Positions 33,281 through 45,345 of a DNA stretch of 64,000 nt are shown in pieces. A program made the position numbers and the translations under genes. The first letter of the stretch is position 1. The number at the start of each line of letters is the position of its first letter. Source of the DNA: Antilocapra americana (Eukaryota > Chordata > Mammalia > Artiodactyla > Antilocapridae); the NCBI GenBank assembly GCA_007570785.1, contig ML664157.1:7148074-7212073 (forward strand), in the 5' to 3' direction. Below the pieces are notes generated by a model. It made no database searches. It was given only the letters and a program-made list of their open reading frames with translations, and was not told where the DNA came from.

Positions 33281-33750
33281 GTCAACTTCCCTTCTAGTAA
33301 AAATTATTTCGGCCAGATTGCTATTCTTTTAAAGAAGGTTTCATAGTTTTTGTCCATCTGCTTTTTCCAAAAAAACTTTGCTTACAATCTCTGAGAATTT
33401 TGAAAAGCTTTGTATCAACATAAATGTCTTCAAGTTGACTCCTAAACTTTTTCATAATTGTTTTAAATGGTTGCCAAGGTTATGACTTCTGGTATATTGT
33501 AAATATTTAAAATCAAGTGTCCCATTACTATTTCCAATGTAATGGTCTCCTAATGTCTTAACAACTTGTGATGTAGTCATAATATCATCCCTTTAAATGA
33601 TAAATGAACTTGCTGTTTAACTTTACATTTCATTACATGAAAACTTTACATATCCTTGGCAGAACTTTTTTTTGTGTGTAATATAAACCTATGCTTTAAA
33701 GTATTTTATTGACTATCTCAGCATATTTGCTACACTGAAAATATACATGT
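33281..33750. other. Unassigned AT-rich DNA
   Basis: No gene or nameable repeat recognised. Confidence 0.4.
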
Positions 33751-33960
33751 AGGAGCTTCTGTGGTGGTCCAGTGGCTAATACTCCATATTCCCAATGCAG
33801 GGAGCTGAGGATCAACCCAAGGTCAGGGAAATAGATCCCATATGCTGCAATTAAAGATCTTTCATGCCTCAGTGTAGATAGAAAATCCCATGTGAGGCAA
33901 CTAAGACCTGGCACAGCCAAATATTAATAAATAGATAAATATTTTTAAAAATACTAGAAA
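33751..33960 (+). repeat. CHR-type SINE
   Basis: Plus-strand: gagcttctgtggtggtccag head, ggtcagggaaatagatccca, ggcaactaagacctggcaca, ending in an A/T-rich tail (aataaatagataaat). Confidence 0.85.
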
Positions 33961-33972
33961 CAATGTTTAAAA

Positions 33973-33995
33973 AATATGTATGTATGTATGTATAT
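33973..33995. repeat. (GTAT)n microsatellite
   Basis: Short tetranucleotide run (tatgtatgtatgtatgtata) just after the CHR SINE tail. Confidence 0.9.
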
Positions 33996-36034
33996 GCAAA
34001 TTTCCATGCAAAGCTTTGTTATTAGTTTGAGGAGTAGTAGAAGCATTTCCTGTGACCATAATGCCCTAAATGTTAAAACATATTTTCAGGATTAAATTAC
34101 ATTTACAATAGTAAAATCATATAGTTAGTCATAACAACAATAATGGGAAATAAGTTTTGACAGGGTAATATTGAACATAAAGTATAATTTTATTGCAAAT
34201 GATTCTAAGATGTGAGTTGCTTCTTAAACTGAAATAAGTTCAGCATCAATTTTATTCCTAGTTTTCTTTTTCAATTTTGTTTGAGGGAGAAGGCAAATGA
34301 TGAAAAAAACTTATTCATATAAATTAAGTACTTGAGTACAGAAGGATTTTTGTTAGAGCAATGTTTCTCAATTCTATGAACTCCTTCAAAATTATACACT
34401 AAAACCGGAGTCATAAACATTTATAACAATCTGTCCGTGGCAATTTATTTGGTTCCTCCATGTTTGTTGAGATCAAATCATTGATAACAACTTAAATTGT
34501 AAATGAATTTTTTAAACTGAGTCTGGAGTAATCCACTCTCTCAATACCAACACCAATATATTAAAATATTCCTTTGTATGTTAGAGATTTTTCCTCCTTG
34601 GAACAATGCACACTAGTAAGATTCAAGATGGGTGAGAAGGGTGATTATAAGAAAAGCAATTCAGAAGGAGGACAATTCTGAAAGGGAAAGGAGAAAGGAC
34701 AACCCTCTTACTTCAGGAATGTTCTCAGGCAGATCAAATTTAGGTAGATTATTCCAGAAGGGGAAGAAATTTTGTCATAAAGTGGTAGAAAAACAGTGCG
34801 GAAAAGTAACATATGAGTAAGGGATGTGATTGGTATCATTTATTTTCAATGTAAATACTGGCATTTCATTCTATAAATACAAATCTAGTAAACTGATATT
34901 TCCTGCTAACCAAACATTCTAATAAATCTTACTGGAAGCTTCACTGCTGATATAACATTATTTTCAATCTTGAAGCCAAATGGACGCTGTTTCAGACATT
35001 TTTTATTAGAAAAGACTGCATACTTTACTTCAAATATTCAATTTATTTTAAAATATTAACTTTTAATGCAATTGTGAATGTAGAAAAAATTCTCTTAGAC
35101 CAAGTATATTTACCATGCTTAAGAAATCAAATATAGGAGAAAACAAGATACTTTACTAGGAAAAACAATATTGAAATAATCTCCTAATAGACTGAAACAG
35201 AAACTGATTGGTACCTCAAATACCAATCCTTTAGTCTCTAGTTCTTTCTTAGTTTAAATAAAATATCCCAGCCAATGTGGAAGCTTAAAACTATCTTGAT
35301 ATCTCCATCTGATAAGGCATTACATAAAATTCTTAAAACCATATTTCAATAAGCAAACTGAAATCACATCCCTTACTCCATTTATTTAGTATCTATAAGT
35401 AAGCCTTCATTCCTTGTGCTGAATATTTGCTGGGTCAGTTCACTCACTAAGCCCTTTCCACACCCTCACCCTAGTGATCAGCATCTGTTCCTTCCTGCCT
35501 CAGAGGTATTACTGCTTACAGCGATGTGTTAGCTGATTGGTGTATGTCTGCAAATTACTAAGAACAGGAACTATAAGCATCTTTCAAAACCAAATATCCA
35601 TTATTTTGAAAGCTCTACATAAAGCTAAACCAATCTCTGTGAACTTGGTTGTGAAATGTATGAAAGGATATAGAGGGAAAAAAAAAAAAAAAGAATCCAA
35701 GCTGATGAAGAAGTGCATGTTCCCTTATTCGTAAGAATCACTTACCAGGATTCCTCCTCTGTCCTTCTCTACCAACTTTTCTATTCTTCTGGAAGAATTA
35801 CCAGAACACATTCAAAGGTCTCTTGAAATATCCTGAAACATATTATTTCTGAGATTTACATAGTCATTTTCTTTTGAAAGTCATTAAATATAAAACGAAT
35901 TTAGATGGAACAACTCCATTTTGAAATTACTTAAGGAATGATAACTTCAAAGCTTTTTAAAAATTTTAACTATTGGCTTACTCTAAGCATAATGTTGTCA
36001 TAAAATATATCATAATAGCTCCATAGTGAACGCT
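33996..36034. other. Unassigned AT-rich DNA
   Basis: About 2 kb with no nameable repeat; an A-run is at about 35681-35694. Open frames at 34632-34820 and 35537-35734 show no known motif. A short stretch near 34360 (agcaatgtttctcaattct) could be a hAT-type end, too weak to call. Confidence 0.4.
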
Positions 36035-36470
36035 TCTGGAATAAAATCCAGACTCCTTAAGTTGGCTTAGCAGGCCTTTCAGGTATGAATTCTGACTACC
36101 TCTCTAGTACAACTTTCCAGATACACTCAGAATTTTTCAGTTCTTCATTCTTGCCAAGATGCTTTCCAAGTCAAGACATTATTCCTCCCTTATCTAGGAA
36201 AATTGGTCCACCACTTCTTCACTCAAACCCACCCTCTTTTAAGTCCTTGCTCAAATGCTGGCACAACCTTGGAGAACTGTCCTGAACATTTCTTTGGAGG
36301 GAGTTTCCCAACCACTCTCTATCTAAGCACTATTTTCTGACAGCCTGAAGAAACTCATTGATTTGTTTATGTATTTTTCTCTAAGGGACAAGAACCTCAT
36401 CTGTCTTGCTCACTCCTGTATGCTCAGCTTGTAGAGTTCCTCTTGACCTAAGGTGTGTAATGAAAAATAT
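36035..36470 (+). repeat. L2 LINE 3' region
   Basis: Plus-strand L2: aataaaatccagactcctta, gcaggcctttcaggtatg, aagtccttgctcaaatgctg, acaagaacctcatctgtctt, gctcactcctgtatgctcag. The frame at 36085-36285 is part of it. Confidence 0.7.
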
Positions 36471-37911
36471 TGGTGCCTGAAAGATAAAATAAGACCAAAG
36501 ATAGAGAAGAATAGTTGTTGCAAACGATAAAAATTTATCCAAAGAAGATCGTTCATTTTCAAAGCACTCACAAAAGTGTTTTATATTTATTTAAATGTGT
36601 TTTCTTATATTGGGATATCCATTTCCTACCCTCAGTGCTTGCACACGTCAGTAGCCAGGTTAGCAGCTGGATGTTGGTTACCATAATGAAGATGGCCCTA
36701 GATGTATTTCATGACCCAGAGATTTAACAGAAACAATATTTCGTCAGAAAAGGTACACCCTCTTCTTCTCCAACTCAGTTGGCTCTGGTGTTTATTTTTG
36801 CACCTCAGTGATCAAAATATTTAACCACTAATGGCCTTATGGGAAGAGTATTGATATCTTCAGGAAGAACTTAGTCATGGCATATGATTTATGTCTCTGA
36901 TTTGAGACAGGAAAATCAATACTTAACTGTGTTGCCTTACTTCTTCTGAGTTGCTTTCAAAAACTTACTAGGCTAAAATTAACCAAGCAAGTTTCCTGAT
37001 TCACCTTTCCTTATGCCACAAAGTAGACAAAATTCAATTATAGACTGATGGTCTAGCCTTCCCCATAGCTGTTAATAAATAAAAAGGTATTATTATGGAA
37101 AATGGATGAATTTGCTTGCTTGTTTTCCTTCTCTTTTGGATGACATAAATCTCTCTCACTCCTGCTGATTAAAAAAATATTAAACTCTTTGTCTAAGGCT
37201 CAGCATATCCCCATGCAAGTGGCTCTTTTACAAAAGCCATTCAAATAATTACAGATCTTAGGAATAACAAATAGGTAAGTCAAAAATTATTCTTCTAAAA
37301 GAAGTGTTACCTATGTCAACTTCATTAAAATTTCACCAGGCACTAATAACTTAATTTGAGCTTCTCTTTCTTTCTATAATTTTGGAACATGGTACTCTTC
37401 ATGAAGCAATGCCAGCCAGTTGTTCTCATTTTAAAATTAAAGGCATTAGTTATTTTAGAAAGTCATATCTTTATTCATTAAAGGCTTAAGGCACCTTATG
37501 AAGTTCTAGGGGAAGCAATAGTTGAGAGCATAATAGATGGATCTCTGAATGCCATATTATTTCATTGGAAGTCTGAGGTTCTAAAATTAAAGAAACTTTA
37601 ATATATTTTAAGGTTGTTATCCAAAATTTGCCTCCTCACAATCTTTTGCGTAAAAACTGACTAGCTAACTACACAGAGTATTTTTCTTTTAAGCCATCTA
37701 AAGTTTCATTGTTTCTGTAAATGTTAATGTCAGAGAAAGAAAATCTTTTCTATATATATATATTTGATTATTAGAATGGTTTTGATACCAGTATTTGGAG
37801 TTTCATGTTTTCATTTTTTAATGTATAACTTCAAAGTGAGAGGAGAAAGGAAAAATATAAATGGGAATTTGTATTTTAGAGTTAATTTTTTAAACACAAT
37901 ACATTTAGCTC
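36471..37911. other. Unassigned AT-rich DNA
   Basis: About 1.4 kb without a recognised repeat, apart from a short TA run near 37752-37764. Confidence 0.4.
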
Positions 37912-38134
37912 AGTGTGTGCTCAGTTGCTTCAGTTGAATCCGACTCTTTGCTACCCTATGGACTGTATCCCATCAGGCTCCTCTGTCCATGAGATTCCCC
38001 AGGCAAGAATACAGGATTGGGTTGCCGTGCCCTCCTCCAGAGGATCTTTCTGATCCAGGGATCGAACCCTCATCTCAGTTGTGTCTCCTGTATTGCAGGC
38101 AGTATATTTACCCACTGAGCTAACTGGGAAGCCT
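37912..38134 (-). repeat. Bov-tA SINE
   Basis: Minus-strand copy: tgctcagttgcttcagttga at the left, the head at the right as the reverse of aggcttcccagttagctcag. No clear target duplication. Confidence 0.9.
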
Positions 38135-38227
38135 TATGTAATTGGTAGTACATGCCAACCTAACATAATCAGACTTATGCTATGGCTAATATGACCACAG
38201 AGCCACAGTTTAATCTTTTTGTTTCTT

Positions 38228-38509
38228 TATTTTTTACTGAAGTATAGATGACTTACAATGTTGTATTAGTTTCAGGCATACAACATAGTAATTTGATATT
38301 TTTATGGATTATGCACCATACAAAGTTATTATAATAGTATTGACTATATTCCTTGTAGTGTACAGTACATTCCTATGACTTTTTATTTTATAATTAGTAG
38401 TTTGTACCTCTTAACCTCTTATATATATTTACCCATTCTTCTACCCCACCCCTTCCACAAAGTAGAAGCAACCTATGTGTCATCAATAGATAAATGGATA
38501 CAGAAAATG

Positions 38510-38558
<49 letters not shown>

Positions 38559-38568
38559 NNNNNNNNNN

Positions 38569-38624
<56 letters not shown>

Positions 38625-38764
38625 TACTCAGCCATAAAAAAGAATGAAATCTTGCCATTTGCAACAACATGGATGGACCCAAAAGGTACTGTGCTTGGTG
38701 AAATAAGTCACACAGAGAAAGACAAATACTGTGTTCTTTAACTTATGTGTGAAACCTAAAATAA
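38228..38764 (-). mobile_element. Old L1 with probable 5' inversion, containing a microsatellite
   Basis: 38228-38459 is the L1 3' UTR in reverse (ttttttactgaagtatagat ... agtagtttgtacctcttaac). 38460-38764 is the preceding ORF2 end in forward direction (catcaatagataaatggata ... ctcagccataaaaaagaatg ... gtgaaataagtcacacagag). On the element's strand the reversed piece ends close to where the 3' piece begins, with perhaps 70-90 bp lost, as twin priming would give. I found no convincing target duplication. Confidence 0.65.
38511..38615. repeat. (CA)n microsatellite with a 10-N gap
   Basis: CA dinucleotides at 38511-38558, ten N at 38559-38568, then CA again to 38615 and a short AT run. It grew inside the L1. 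Its real length is unknown. Open frames crossing it (Thr/His or Cys/Val runs) are artefacts. Confidence 0.98.
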
Positions 38765-39344
38765 ACAAAAACAATCAAGCTGTTTCTCTTTAAAGCTTCT
38801 CTTCATGTAGCTATTTTCATATAATTTTATAATGCCTCAAGATAAACTTGGGGCTGAGAGGTATCTGCAAATACATGAATCACAAGGATGAAGAATTCTT
38901 CAAAGTGTTACCAGTTTTAGCATCTGGCCTAGATTGCTGAATTCATCTGCCAGGCCACTCACTAAGACAGACCTTATTATCTGGTTTTTCACTTTACACT
39001 TAAAATCTTCTTGAGTCATGTCCAAAAGTCAAAGTTGTTTTCAGTTACTGAAAATTATCATCTAATGCCTTTTAAAATATGTTGAATTATTTAAAATAGT
39101 GGCTAAATTATGTCAGACATATTTATATGTATTTTGTTAGGTGATATTAAACAGTTTTAATGGGTTCTACTAAAAACTGTACATAGCAGGATTGAAGGCT
39201 CCCTAAGGACAGCACATAGAGTAATTATTCACTAAACTATTGTTAGTTGATATATCAGTTCCTTCAAAACACTTGAATAAAAGTATAAATTAAGCAATAT
39301 CCAAGTGATAGAATGAATACAATGATAAGAAAAATACCCCCAAA
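38765..39344. other. Unassigned DNA
   Basis: No gene or nameable repeat recognised. Confidence 0.4.
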
Positions 39345-39560
39345 TTAGGTGCTCCATGCTATGCTTTACACATTCGAGGCAGAAAGTAACCATAGATAAT
39401 AACTATCATCTCCCATTTTATGGATTAAAAAAGATCAGAAGATCAGAGAGGTACAGTAATTCTGTCAAGGTCTCACATCTGATAGCTAGTAACTATCCAA
39501 AATAAAGATTTAAACTAAAATCTTCTGATTCTCATTCACAACATAGTTCTGCCTCTCATA
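39345..39560 (-). repeat. MIR SINE remnant
   Basis: Reverse MIR: tgctttacacattcgaggca, tcatctcccattttatggat, agagaggtacagtaattctg, gtctcacatctgatagctag. Confidence 0.65.
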
Positions 39561-40027
39561 ATTCTGTTCAAGCAGATCAGTCAAAGATTATGGAAGCTTA
39601 AGGATAGGAAATTTTAATTCCAAGCCAAACAAACAGGTTCCATCTTCCTATGACAGTCTGAAAACTAAGAGAGGAGGCAATAATTTGATTTCTTTGAGGG
39701 AATGAAGAAGCAAGCTTTTAATCCAGTAACACACAAAATAAAGTACACTGAACAACCAATTTAAGAAGAGGTGTTTTTTTTTTTGTACATATGGAGGTTC
39801 AAACATATGATATTTTACAAAATATCTGTTATTTAATATCAGCTGTAATTGATGCTAACCTAGTTTTTCATGTATGTTTCAGAATATAAAACACATTCAT
39901 CATCAACTGACCTGTTTTATAGCTATAATATCTTATTGTACTTGACTGAAAATCTTAATTGATTAACTTACTTGAGGTGAACAAAGCACAGTTACACTTT
40001 TGAGCCAAAGAAAGGAATTGATATTAT
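39561..40027. other. Unassigned AT-rich DNA
   Basis: No gene or nameable repeat recognised; a T-run is at about 39773-39784. Confidence 0.4.
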
Positions 40028-40240
40028 GGGGCTTCTCTGGTGGCTCAGTGGTAAAGAATCTATCTATGATGCAGGAGACCTGAGTTTGATCTCTGGGTTG
40101 GGATGATTCCTGGAGGAGGGCCATGGCAATCCACTCCAGTATTCTTGCCTGGAGAATTCCATGGACAGAGGAGACTGGTGGGCTACAGTCCATAGGGTTG
40201 CACAGAGTCGAACACAACTAAAGTGACTAAGCAGGAGCAG
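40028..40240 (+). repeat. Bov-tA SINE
   Basis: Head ggggcttctctggtggctca to tail gttgcacagagtcgaacaca. The minus-strand open frame at 39963-40217 is SINE-derived. Confidence 0.92.
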
Positions 40241-40278
40241 AAACTTCTAATGCCCAAACTATCCCTAGAATAGACAAT

Positions 40279-40342
40279 TTCCTGGCGTGCTACAGGTCAT
40301 GGGGTCACAGTCAGACACGACTTAGCAACTGAATAACAACAA
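40279..40342 (+). repeat. Partial Bov-A SINE 3' end
   Basis: Only the last part of a second SINE (gctacaggtcatggggtcac, then agacacgacttagcaactga) about 40 bp after the previous one, in the same orientation. Confidence 0.8.
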
Positions 40343-40617
40343 ATCAAAGTTCAGGTCACAATTGGATCTCTAGCTTCCCAATATCCACTAAATGTAAGTG
40401 GAAATATACCTATGCACTTGAAAACTTGGCCATTGATGTTAAATTAAAATAAGAAGCACAAGGAAGACCCTTGCTTTGATAATACAATTACAAAAGACAA
40501 AGGAACAAAATAAAATCAGCTTCTAAAACATATCAGTGTTAGATACTTGTTACTTTTCTTCCTAACATTTGTTGGGTTTCTCTCTCCCCTTCTCTCCATT
40601 TTTATGCTTATATTGTA

Positions 40618-41097
40618 TGTGATAGGTTGAATAATGGCCCCCAGAGATACCCAGGTCTCAATTCCTGGAATCTGTAAATGCTATTTTATGTGGCAAAAGT
40701 GATTTTGTAGACATGATTGTTAAGGATCTTTAGACTGAGCAATTATCCTGCATTTTCTGGATGGGCCTTAAATATAATGATAAATGTCATTAAGAGAGGG
40801 AGGCAATAAGAGATTTGATTACAAAAGAAGAAGGTAATATGCCCACTATAGCATAACGTTAGGCTGCAGGCCTTGAAGATAGAGGATGGGGCCAAGAGCC
40901 AAGGAGTGCAGCTCTAGAAGCTGGAAAAGGCTCACAAATGGATTCTTCCCTAGAGTTTCCTGAGGGAGCATGACTTTGGCCCAGCAAAATCAACATTGGA
41001 TTTATGACCTTCAGAACTGTAAGAGAATAAACATGTTCTATTAATCCAACAAAGTTGGTGGTAATTTTTTATAGAGCAGCCATAGGAAACTAATACA
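40618..41097 (-). mobile_element. Solitary MLT1-type LTR (ERVL-MaLR)
   Basis: About 480 bp, TG...CA, matching an MLT1 LTR in reverse: ataggttgaataatggcccc at the left, ggatgggccttaaatataat, gaagctggaaaaggctc, gaactgtaagagaataaaca, and cataggaaactaatacag at the right. Diverged and solitary; no internal retroviral sequence beside it. No matching 5-bp flanks, as expected at this age. Confidence 0.85.
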
Positions 41098-42135
41098 GAT
41101 GGGGGTTCAGGAGTGAAATGAAATATAGAATGACTCAGTTATAAGCAAATCTATATGCCTCATTTCCCTCGTCTTAAGCATGCAGAGTTCAGTAATGGTT
41201 TACATTACCCTATCAGAAGTGATAGCAAGCACTCACTAGGAATGCTGGAAAGAGACTGGAGAATTCTCCCTCCTGCTAGACTGAATCTCAGAAGATGTGA
41301 GATCTGGGATTGCTGAAGCCATCTTCTGTTTGTGATGGGAAACCTGCATAAGTATGCCAGCAGGTGAAGACCAGGAAGAGATGCAACAGTGGAGAGGGCA
41401 AAACAGAAAACAGGAAAGGAGAGGAAGCAAAGGAGAAGAGAGACAGAGAGAAAGCCAGCCCTCCCCTATATATCTCAGTTTAGTGAGTGAATCAATTTTT
41501 ATAAAGTCAGTTTGGGCTGGATTTTCTGCCAATTGCAAGTGAAAGTCCTTTGAACACATTTTTTAGCTTTGAGTTTTTAGGTTTATTTTAATGACAAAGG
41601 TCAGTATAACTTTATAACTGGTAACATGTGTACTTCAGTATGTAAATATAATTAGAGGCGACATCAAAAAGCACACTGTATGGACTTGAGATTATACGTA
41701 ATAAAATATTAGACCTAGCCAAATATTCCTTAGGGAGAGATTGGGAAGACAAAGCCTAAGGAAGGGGATTAATTCATTTGGAAGAATTTCAGCCCTATTT
41801 AGTTAGGATTCCTTTTGCCAGTTTCTACTATGTGTCTCTCATATTTCTCATGCCTAAAGTATCCAGACACATTATTCAGTCCCAAGTGACCTGTTTTTAT
41901 GAATAAAATACTGCTTTAACTAGCCTTGAATTTTTTCTGATATTAAATACCTGTTTAGGAATTTCTTTTGGTAATGCTTAGTTTATTTAATCCTGGATTA
42001 AATAAAGATTATCTTTTGTTTTCCCCCAAGTAACCATAGCCTAGAGCATTTTTATTCCTAGAGTAGAGTGACTAGTGCATTAAAAAATTAAAAGTCCATT
42101 TCTTGATGTAGGTTTTGGAGTCTGTTTCATTCCTC
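41098..42135. other. Unassigned DNA with a purine-rich block
   Basis: 41380-41460 is strongly purine-rich (gagaggaagcaaaggagaag). The minus-strand 107-codon frame opposite it owes its length to that skew. The stretch ggctggattttctgccaatt near 41515 may belong to an ancient repeat I cannot name. Confidence 0.4.
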
Positions 42136-42808
42136 AGTTCAGTTCAGTTCAGTTCAGTTGCTCAGTCATGTCTGACCCTTTGCAACCCCATGAACCGCAG
42201 CACGCCAGGCCTCCCTGTCCATTACCAACTCCTGGAGTCAACCCAAACCCATGTTCATTGAGTTGGTGATGCCATCTAACCGTCTCATCCTCTGTCGTCC
42301 CCTTCTCCTCCTGCCCTCAATCTTTCCCAGCATCAGGGTCTTTTCTTAGGTTCTTCACATCAGGTGGCCAAAGTATTGGAGTTTCAACTTCAGCATCAGT
42401 CCTTCCAATGAACACCCAGGGCTGATCTCCTTTAGGATGGACTGGTTGGATCTCCTTGCAGTCCAAGGGACTCTCAAGAGCCTTCTCCAACACGACCATT
42501 TAAAAACATCAATTCTTCGGTGCTCAGCTTTCTGAGCAACCCTCACGTTCATACATGACTACTGGAAAAGCCATAGCCTTGACTAGATGGACCTTTGTTG
42601 GCAAAGTAATGTCTCTGCTTTTTAATAGGCTCTCTAGGTAGGCCATAACTTTCCTTCCAAGGAGTAAGCGTCTTTTAATTTCATGGCTGCAGTCACCATC
42701 TGCAGTGATTTTGGAGCCCCTCAAAATAAAGTCAGCCACTGTTTCCCCATCTATTTGCCATGAAGTGATGCCATGGACCAAATGCCATGATCTTAGTTTT
42801 CTGAATTT
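42136..42808 (-). mobile_element. BovB LINE, 5'-truncated copy F
   Basis: Minus strand; the 3' end at the left starts with a (GTTCA)n run (42136-42160), the usual BovB terminal short repeat. The C-terminal RT region follows (CWRRLLRVPWTARRSN in frame 42355-42552, GSKITADGDC and KVHLVKAMAFPVVMY in frame 42524-42781, with a frameshift between). Truncated just after atgatcttagttttctgaat. Confidence 0.94.
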
Positions 42809-44152
42809 ATGGTGAAGTAAATTACTTGATGATGAAGAATTGGATACGTTCCATATTAGTTAAGAGACAGGAAAGACAATTTGCACACTGTACCTGCAAT
42901 TTTTTTAGGATACCATCTTGCTAGGATTATTTCTTTATTGTCTCCAAGACATGATTGTCCTAAGTAGAAATAATGAAAATGGAATGATATAAATGTACAA
43001 ATATTAATATATTTTTCTTAAAAGTTTGCTTGAAAATATATATATTATATAATCCTGTCACTCATGGACATCTCTTAACTTTCTCAGAGCTTTTGATTTT
43101 CACATTACTACCTGCTTTGCAGAACATATATGATAGCTAGTATTAGTAAGTGACAACACCTACTCATCCCTAAAAATGTACAAAAGTTTTTGTTCTAAGC
43201 CTTCTATTTGTTGAGGTCATTTTTGATAGTAAAAAGTGGAAAGATTTTTTTTTTCTGTCAAAGTGTAACTGAGTATCGATCAAATACCATCTAGATGGAC
43301 AATTAATGACTAGTGACTACTTGGATCTGTTTTATGAAATAAGAGAGGAGGTTGGGGAGTGCAGATCCATGGCAAATCAACAACTCACACTAAACGGTAG
43401 TTGGTAATATGATATTGACTCCATTTCTTTTGTAAAGGTAAGAAATTATATATATTTTTACTGTATCACAATCACTCTGGCAGGTAAGATGAGACTCAGA
43501 GTAACTAGGAATTCCCTATCAACTTAGATCTTTTTAACAGTCTTAAAAAATAAAACTTTATTTTGCTGAAGTAACTTGCTTTCTTTCATTAGCTGATAAA
43601 AGAAAATCATGATGCTTTCCTTAAATACAGACAGATAATATATTGTTTTCCATATCTACTTTTAAGTGGATTATCAAATACCAGAGGTATAATTTATCAG
43701 GTTCATTCCCAGGTTGTTTCTGGAAAATACTATTAACTTTCCAGTTCCTAGAAACATCCTTTACATTTTGTGATTTAGAACTCTTTTACTTGGAATTTAC
43801 AAATGCAATTTCAGTATTCTTTTTTGCTCTGATGAAAGTTTCTATTGTAAATATAATTTTCAAATCATAAATGGTTAATCTCTAAACCACCAAAGAAATA
43901 TTCATAGAGATGATTTATCACACTTAGTCCTCATTTGATCCAAATACAACAAAGTGCAAAATTCTTTGTGTTTAAAATAGAAGAGTAAAATCAACATTAT
44001 ATTGTGATTAAAATAGTAGTTAACCATATATGAATCACATATATTTTGTAGTTCAACATAATCTTAAAAACACTTTATGCACAACTGACAAAGAACCAGT
44101 AAGACTAAAATTCTTCCTAATAACAAAATTGACTCCTTCCTTAGAAAATAAT
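42809..44152. other. Unassigned AT-rich DNA
   Basis: About 1.3 kb without a nameable repeat. The frame at 43643-43870 has no known motif. Confidence 0.4.
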
Positions 44153-44352
44153 GGGCTTCCCTGGTGGCTCAGCTGGTAAAGAATCTGCCTGCAATGTGGG
44201 AGACCTGGGTTTCATCCCTGGGTTGAGGAGATCCCCTCGAGGAGCAAAAGGCTACCCACTTCAGTACTCTGGCCTGGAGAATCCCATGGACTGCATAGTC
44301 CATGGGGTTGTAAAGAATCAGATACAACTGAGAGACTTTCACTTTCACTTTA
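44153..44352 (+). repeat. Bov-tA SINE, joined directly to an L1 3' end
   Basis: Near-consensus: gggcttccctggtggctcag to gagagactttcactttcact. The next base begins the L1 terminal sequence. Confidence 0.93.
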
Positions 44353-44464
44353 GGGGAAGCATATGTAAACCCATGGTGATATCATGACAATGTATGGCAA
44401 AAATAATAAAAAATATATATATATATATTAAAAAAATAATAAATAAATAAATAAATAAATAAAA
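44353..44464 (+). mobile_element. L1 3'-terminal 58 bp with A-rich microsatellite tail
   Basis: ggggaagcatatgtaaaccc to tgtatggcaaaaataataaa matches the last bases of the young L1 at 23630-23700 in this window. An (AT)n and (AAAT)n tail runs to 44464. Confidence 0.88.
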
Positions 44465-44964
44465 TGTTCAGGAGCACTACAAAAAAAAAAAGAAATACCA
44501 AAATGAGACTTTTAATTAGATTTTCTATAGCTAAATTAATTCAACATTTTAGTTTATTAATTTGCTCTTTGCCAATCTGAGAAAATAAAAATAGGTAAAT
44601 CACTTACCAAAAGAAAAATGTCCTGGTTTTGTTTCTTGCTTGCATTTTAAATTAGAGACATATCTATTACAAGCTCTTCTACAGTTTCTACTTATATAAC
44701 CAAGTTGGCATCCATAATGATTGACCCTGAATTGCTATCAAGTATTGAGTCATCAGAAATGAAATTACTTGTTCTACACAATGTGCTAGTTTTGCTTTTG
44801 ACAAAATCACCAAAGGCTTTAATTTCAAAAATGTAGTCTGTACTATTCCTTTTGACTATATTTGGCCTTTTGCTTTTTTGTTTCTTTTTCATTGTTTGTT
44901 TACCAGTCATTCGTGTAAGCAGGTAAAACAAACACAGTGCTAAGGATGTATAGGAAGCTCTATC
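44465..44964. other. Unassigned AT-rich DNA
   Basis: No nameable repeat. An A-run is at 44481-44492. The minus-strand frame at 44692-44931 has no known motif. Confidence 0.4.
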
Positions 44965-45007
44965 AAGCTTTCTTTTCTTTTCTTTTATATGGGAGTATAG
45001 TTAATTT
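44965..45007 (-). mobile_element. Old L1 3' end, left piece
   Basis: A TTTTC-rich tail (reverse) and atatgggagtatagttaatt, the 3' end of the same L1 family as at 16342. Split by a SINE. Confidence 0.75.
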
Positions 45008-45204
45008 GGGGCTTCCCAGGAGGCGTCTGCCTATGCAGGAGACATAAGAGACATGGGTTAGATCCCTGAGTTGGGAAGATTCCCTGAAGGGGGGCATGGC
45101 AACACAATCCAGTATTCTTGCCTGGAGAAGCTACATGGACAGAGGAGCCTGGTGGCAGTCCATAAGGTCGCAAAGAGTCGGACATGACTGAAGTGACTTA
45201 GCAG
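45008..45204 (+). repeat. Bov-tA SINE in an old L1, with 9-bp target duplication
   Basis: Head gggcttcccaggaggcgtct (shortened by a deletion) to tail ggtcgcaaagagtcggacat. agttaattt flanks it at 44999-45007 and 45205-45213, and the L1 reads through when the SINE and one repeat are ignored. Confidence 0.92.
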
Positions 45205-45345
45205 AGTTAATTTACATGGTTGTGTTAATTTCAGGCGTACAGCAAAGTGATTTAGTTATACATACTCATACACCTATTCTTTTTTCAGAGTCTTTTCCTA
45301 TATAGGTTATTACAGAGTATTGAGTGCTATACAGTAGGTCTTCTG
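45205..45345 (-). mobile_element. Old L1 3' UTR, right piece
   Basis: Continues in reverse: ttacatggttgtgttaattt, cgtacagcaaagtgatttag, gctatacagtaggtct. Confidence 0.78.

Noticed and set aside
38394..38682. Open frames with Thr-His or Cys-Val runs.
   Set aside because: Translations of a CA microsatellite across an N gap.
41236..41559. 107-codon minus-strand open frame with a hydrophobic Cys/Leu-rich stretch.
   Set aside because: Its length and composition come from a purine-rich plus strand; no homology or regulatory context seen.
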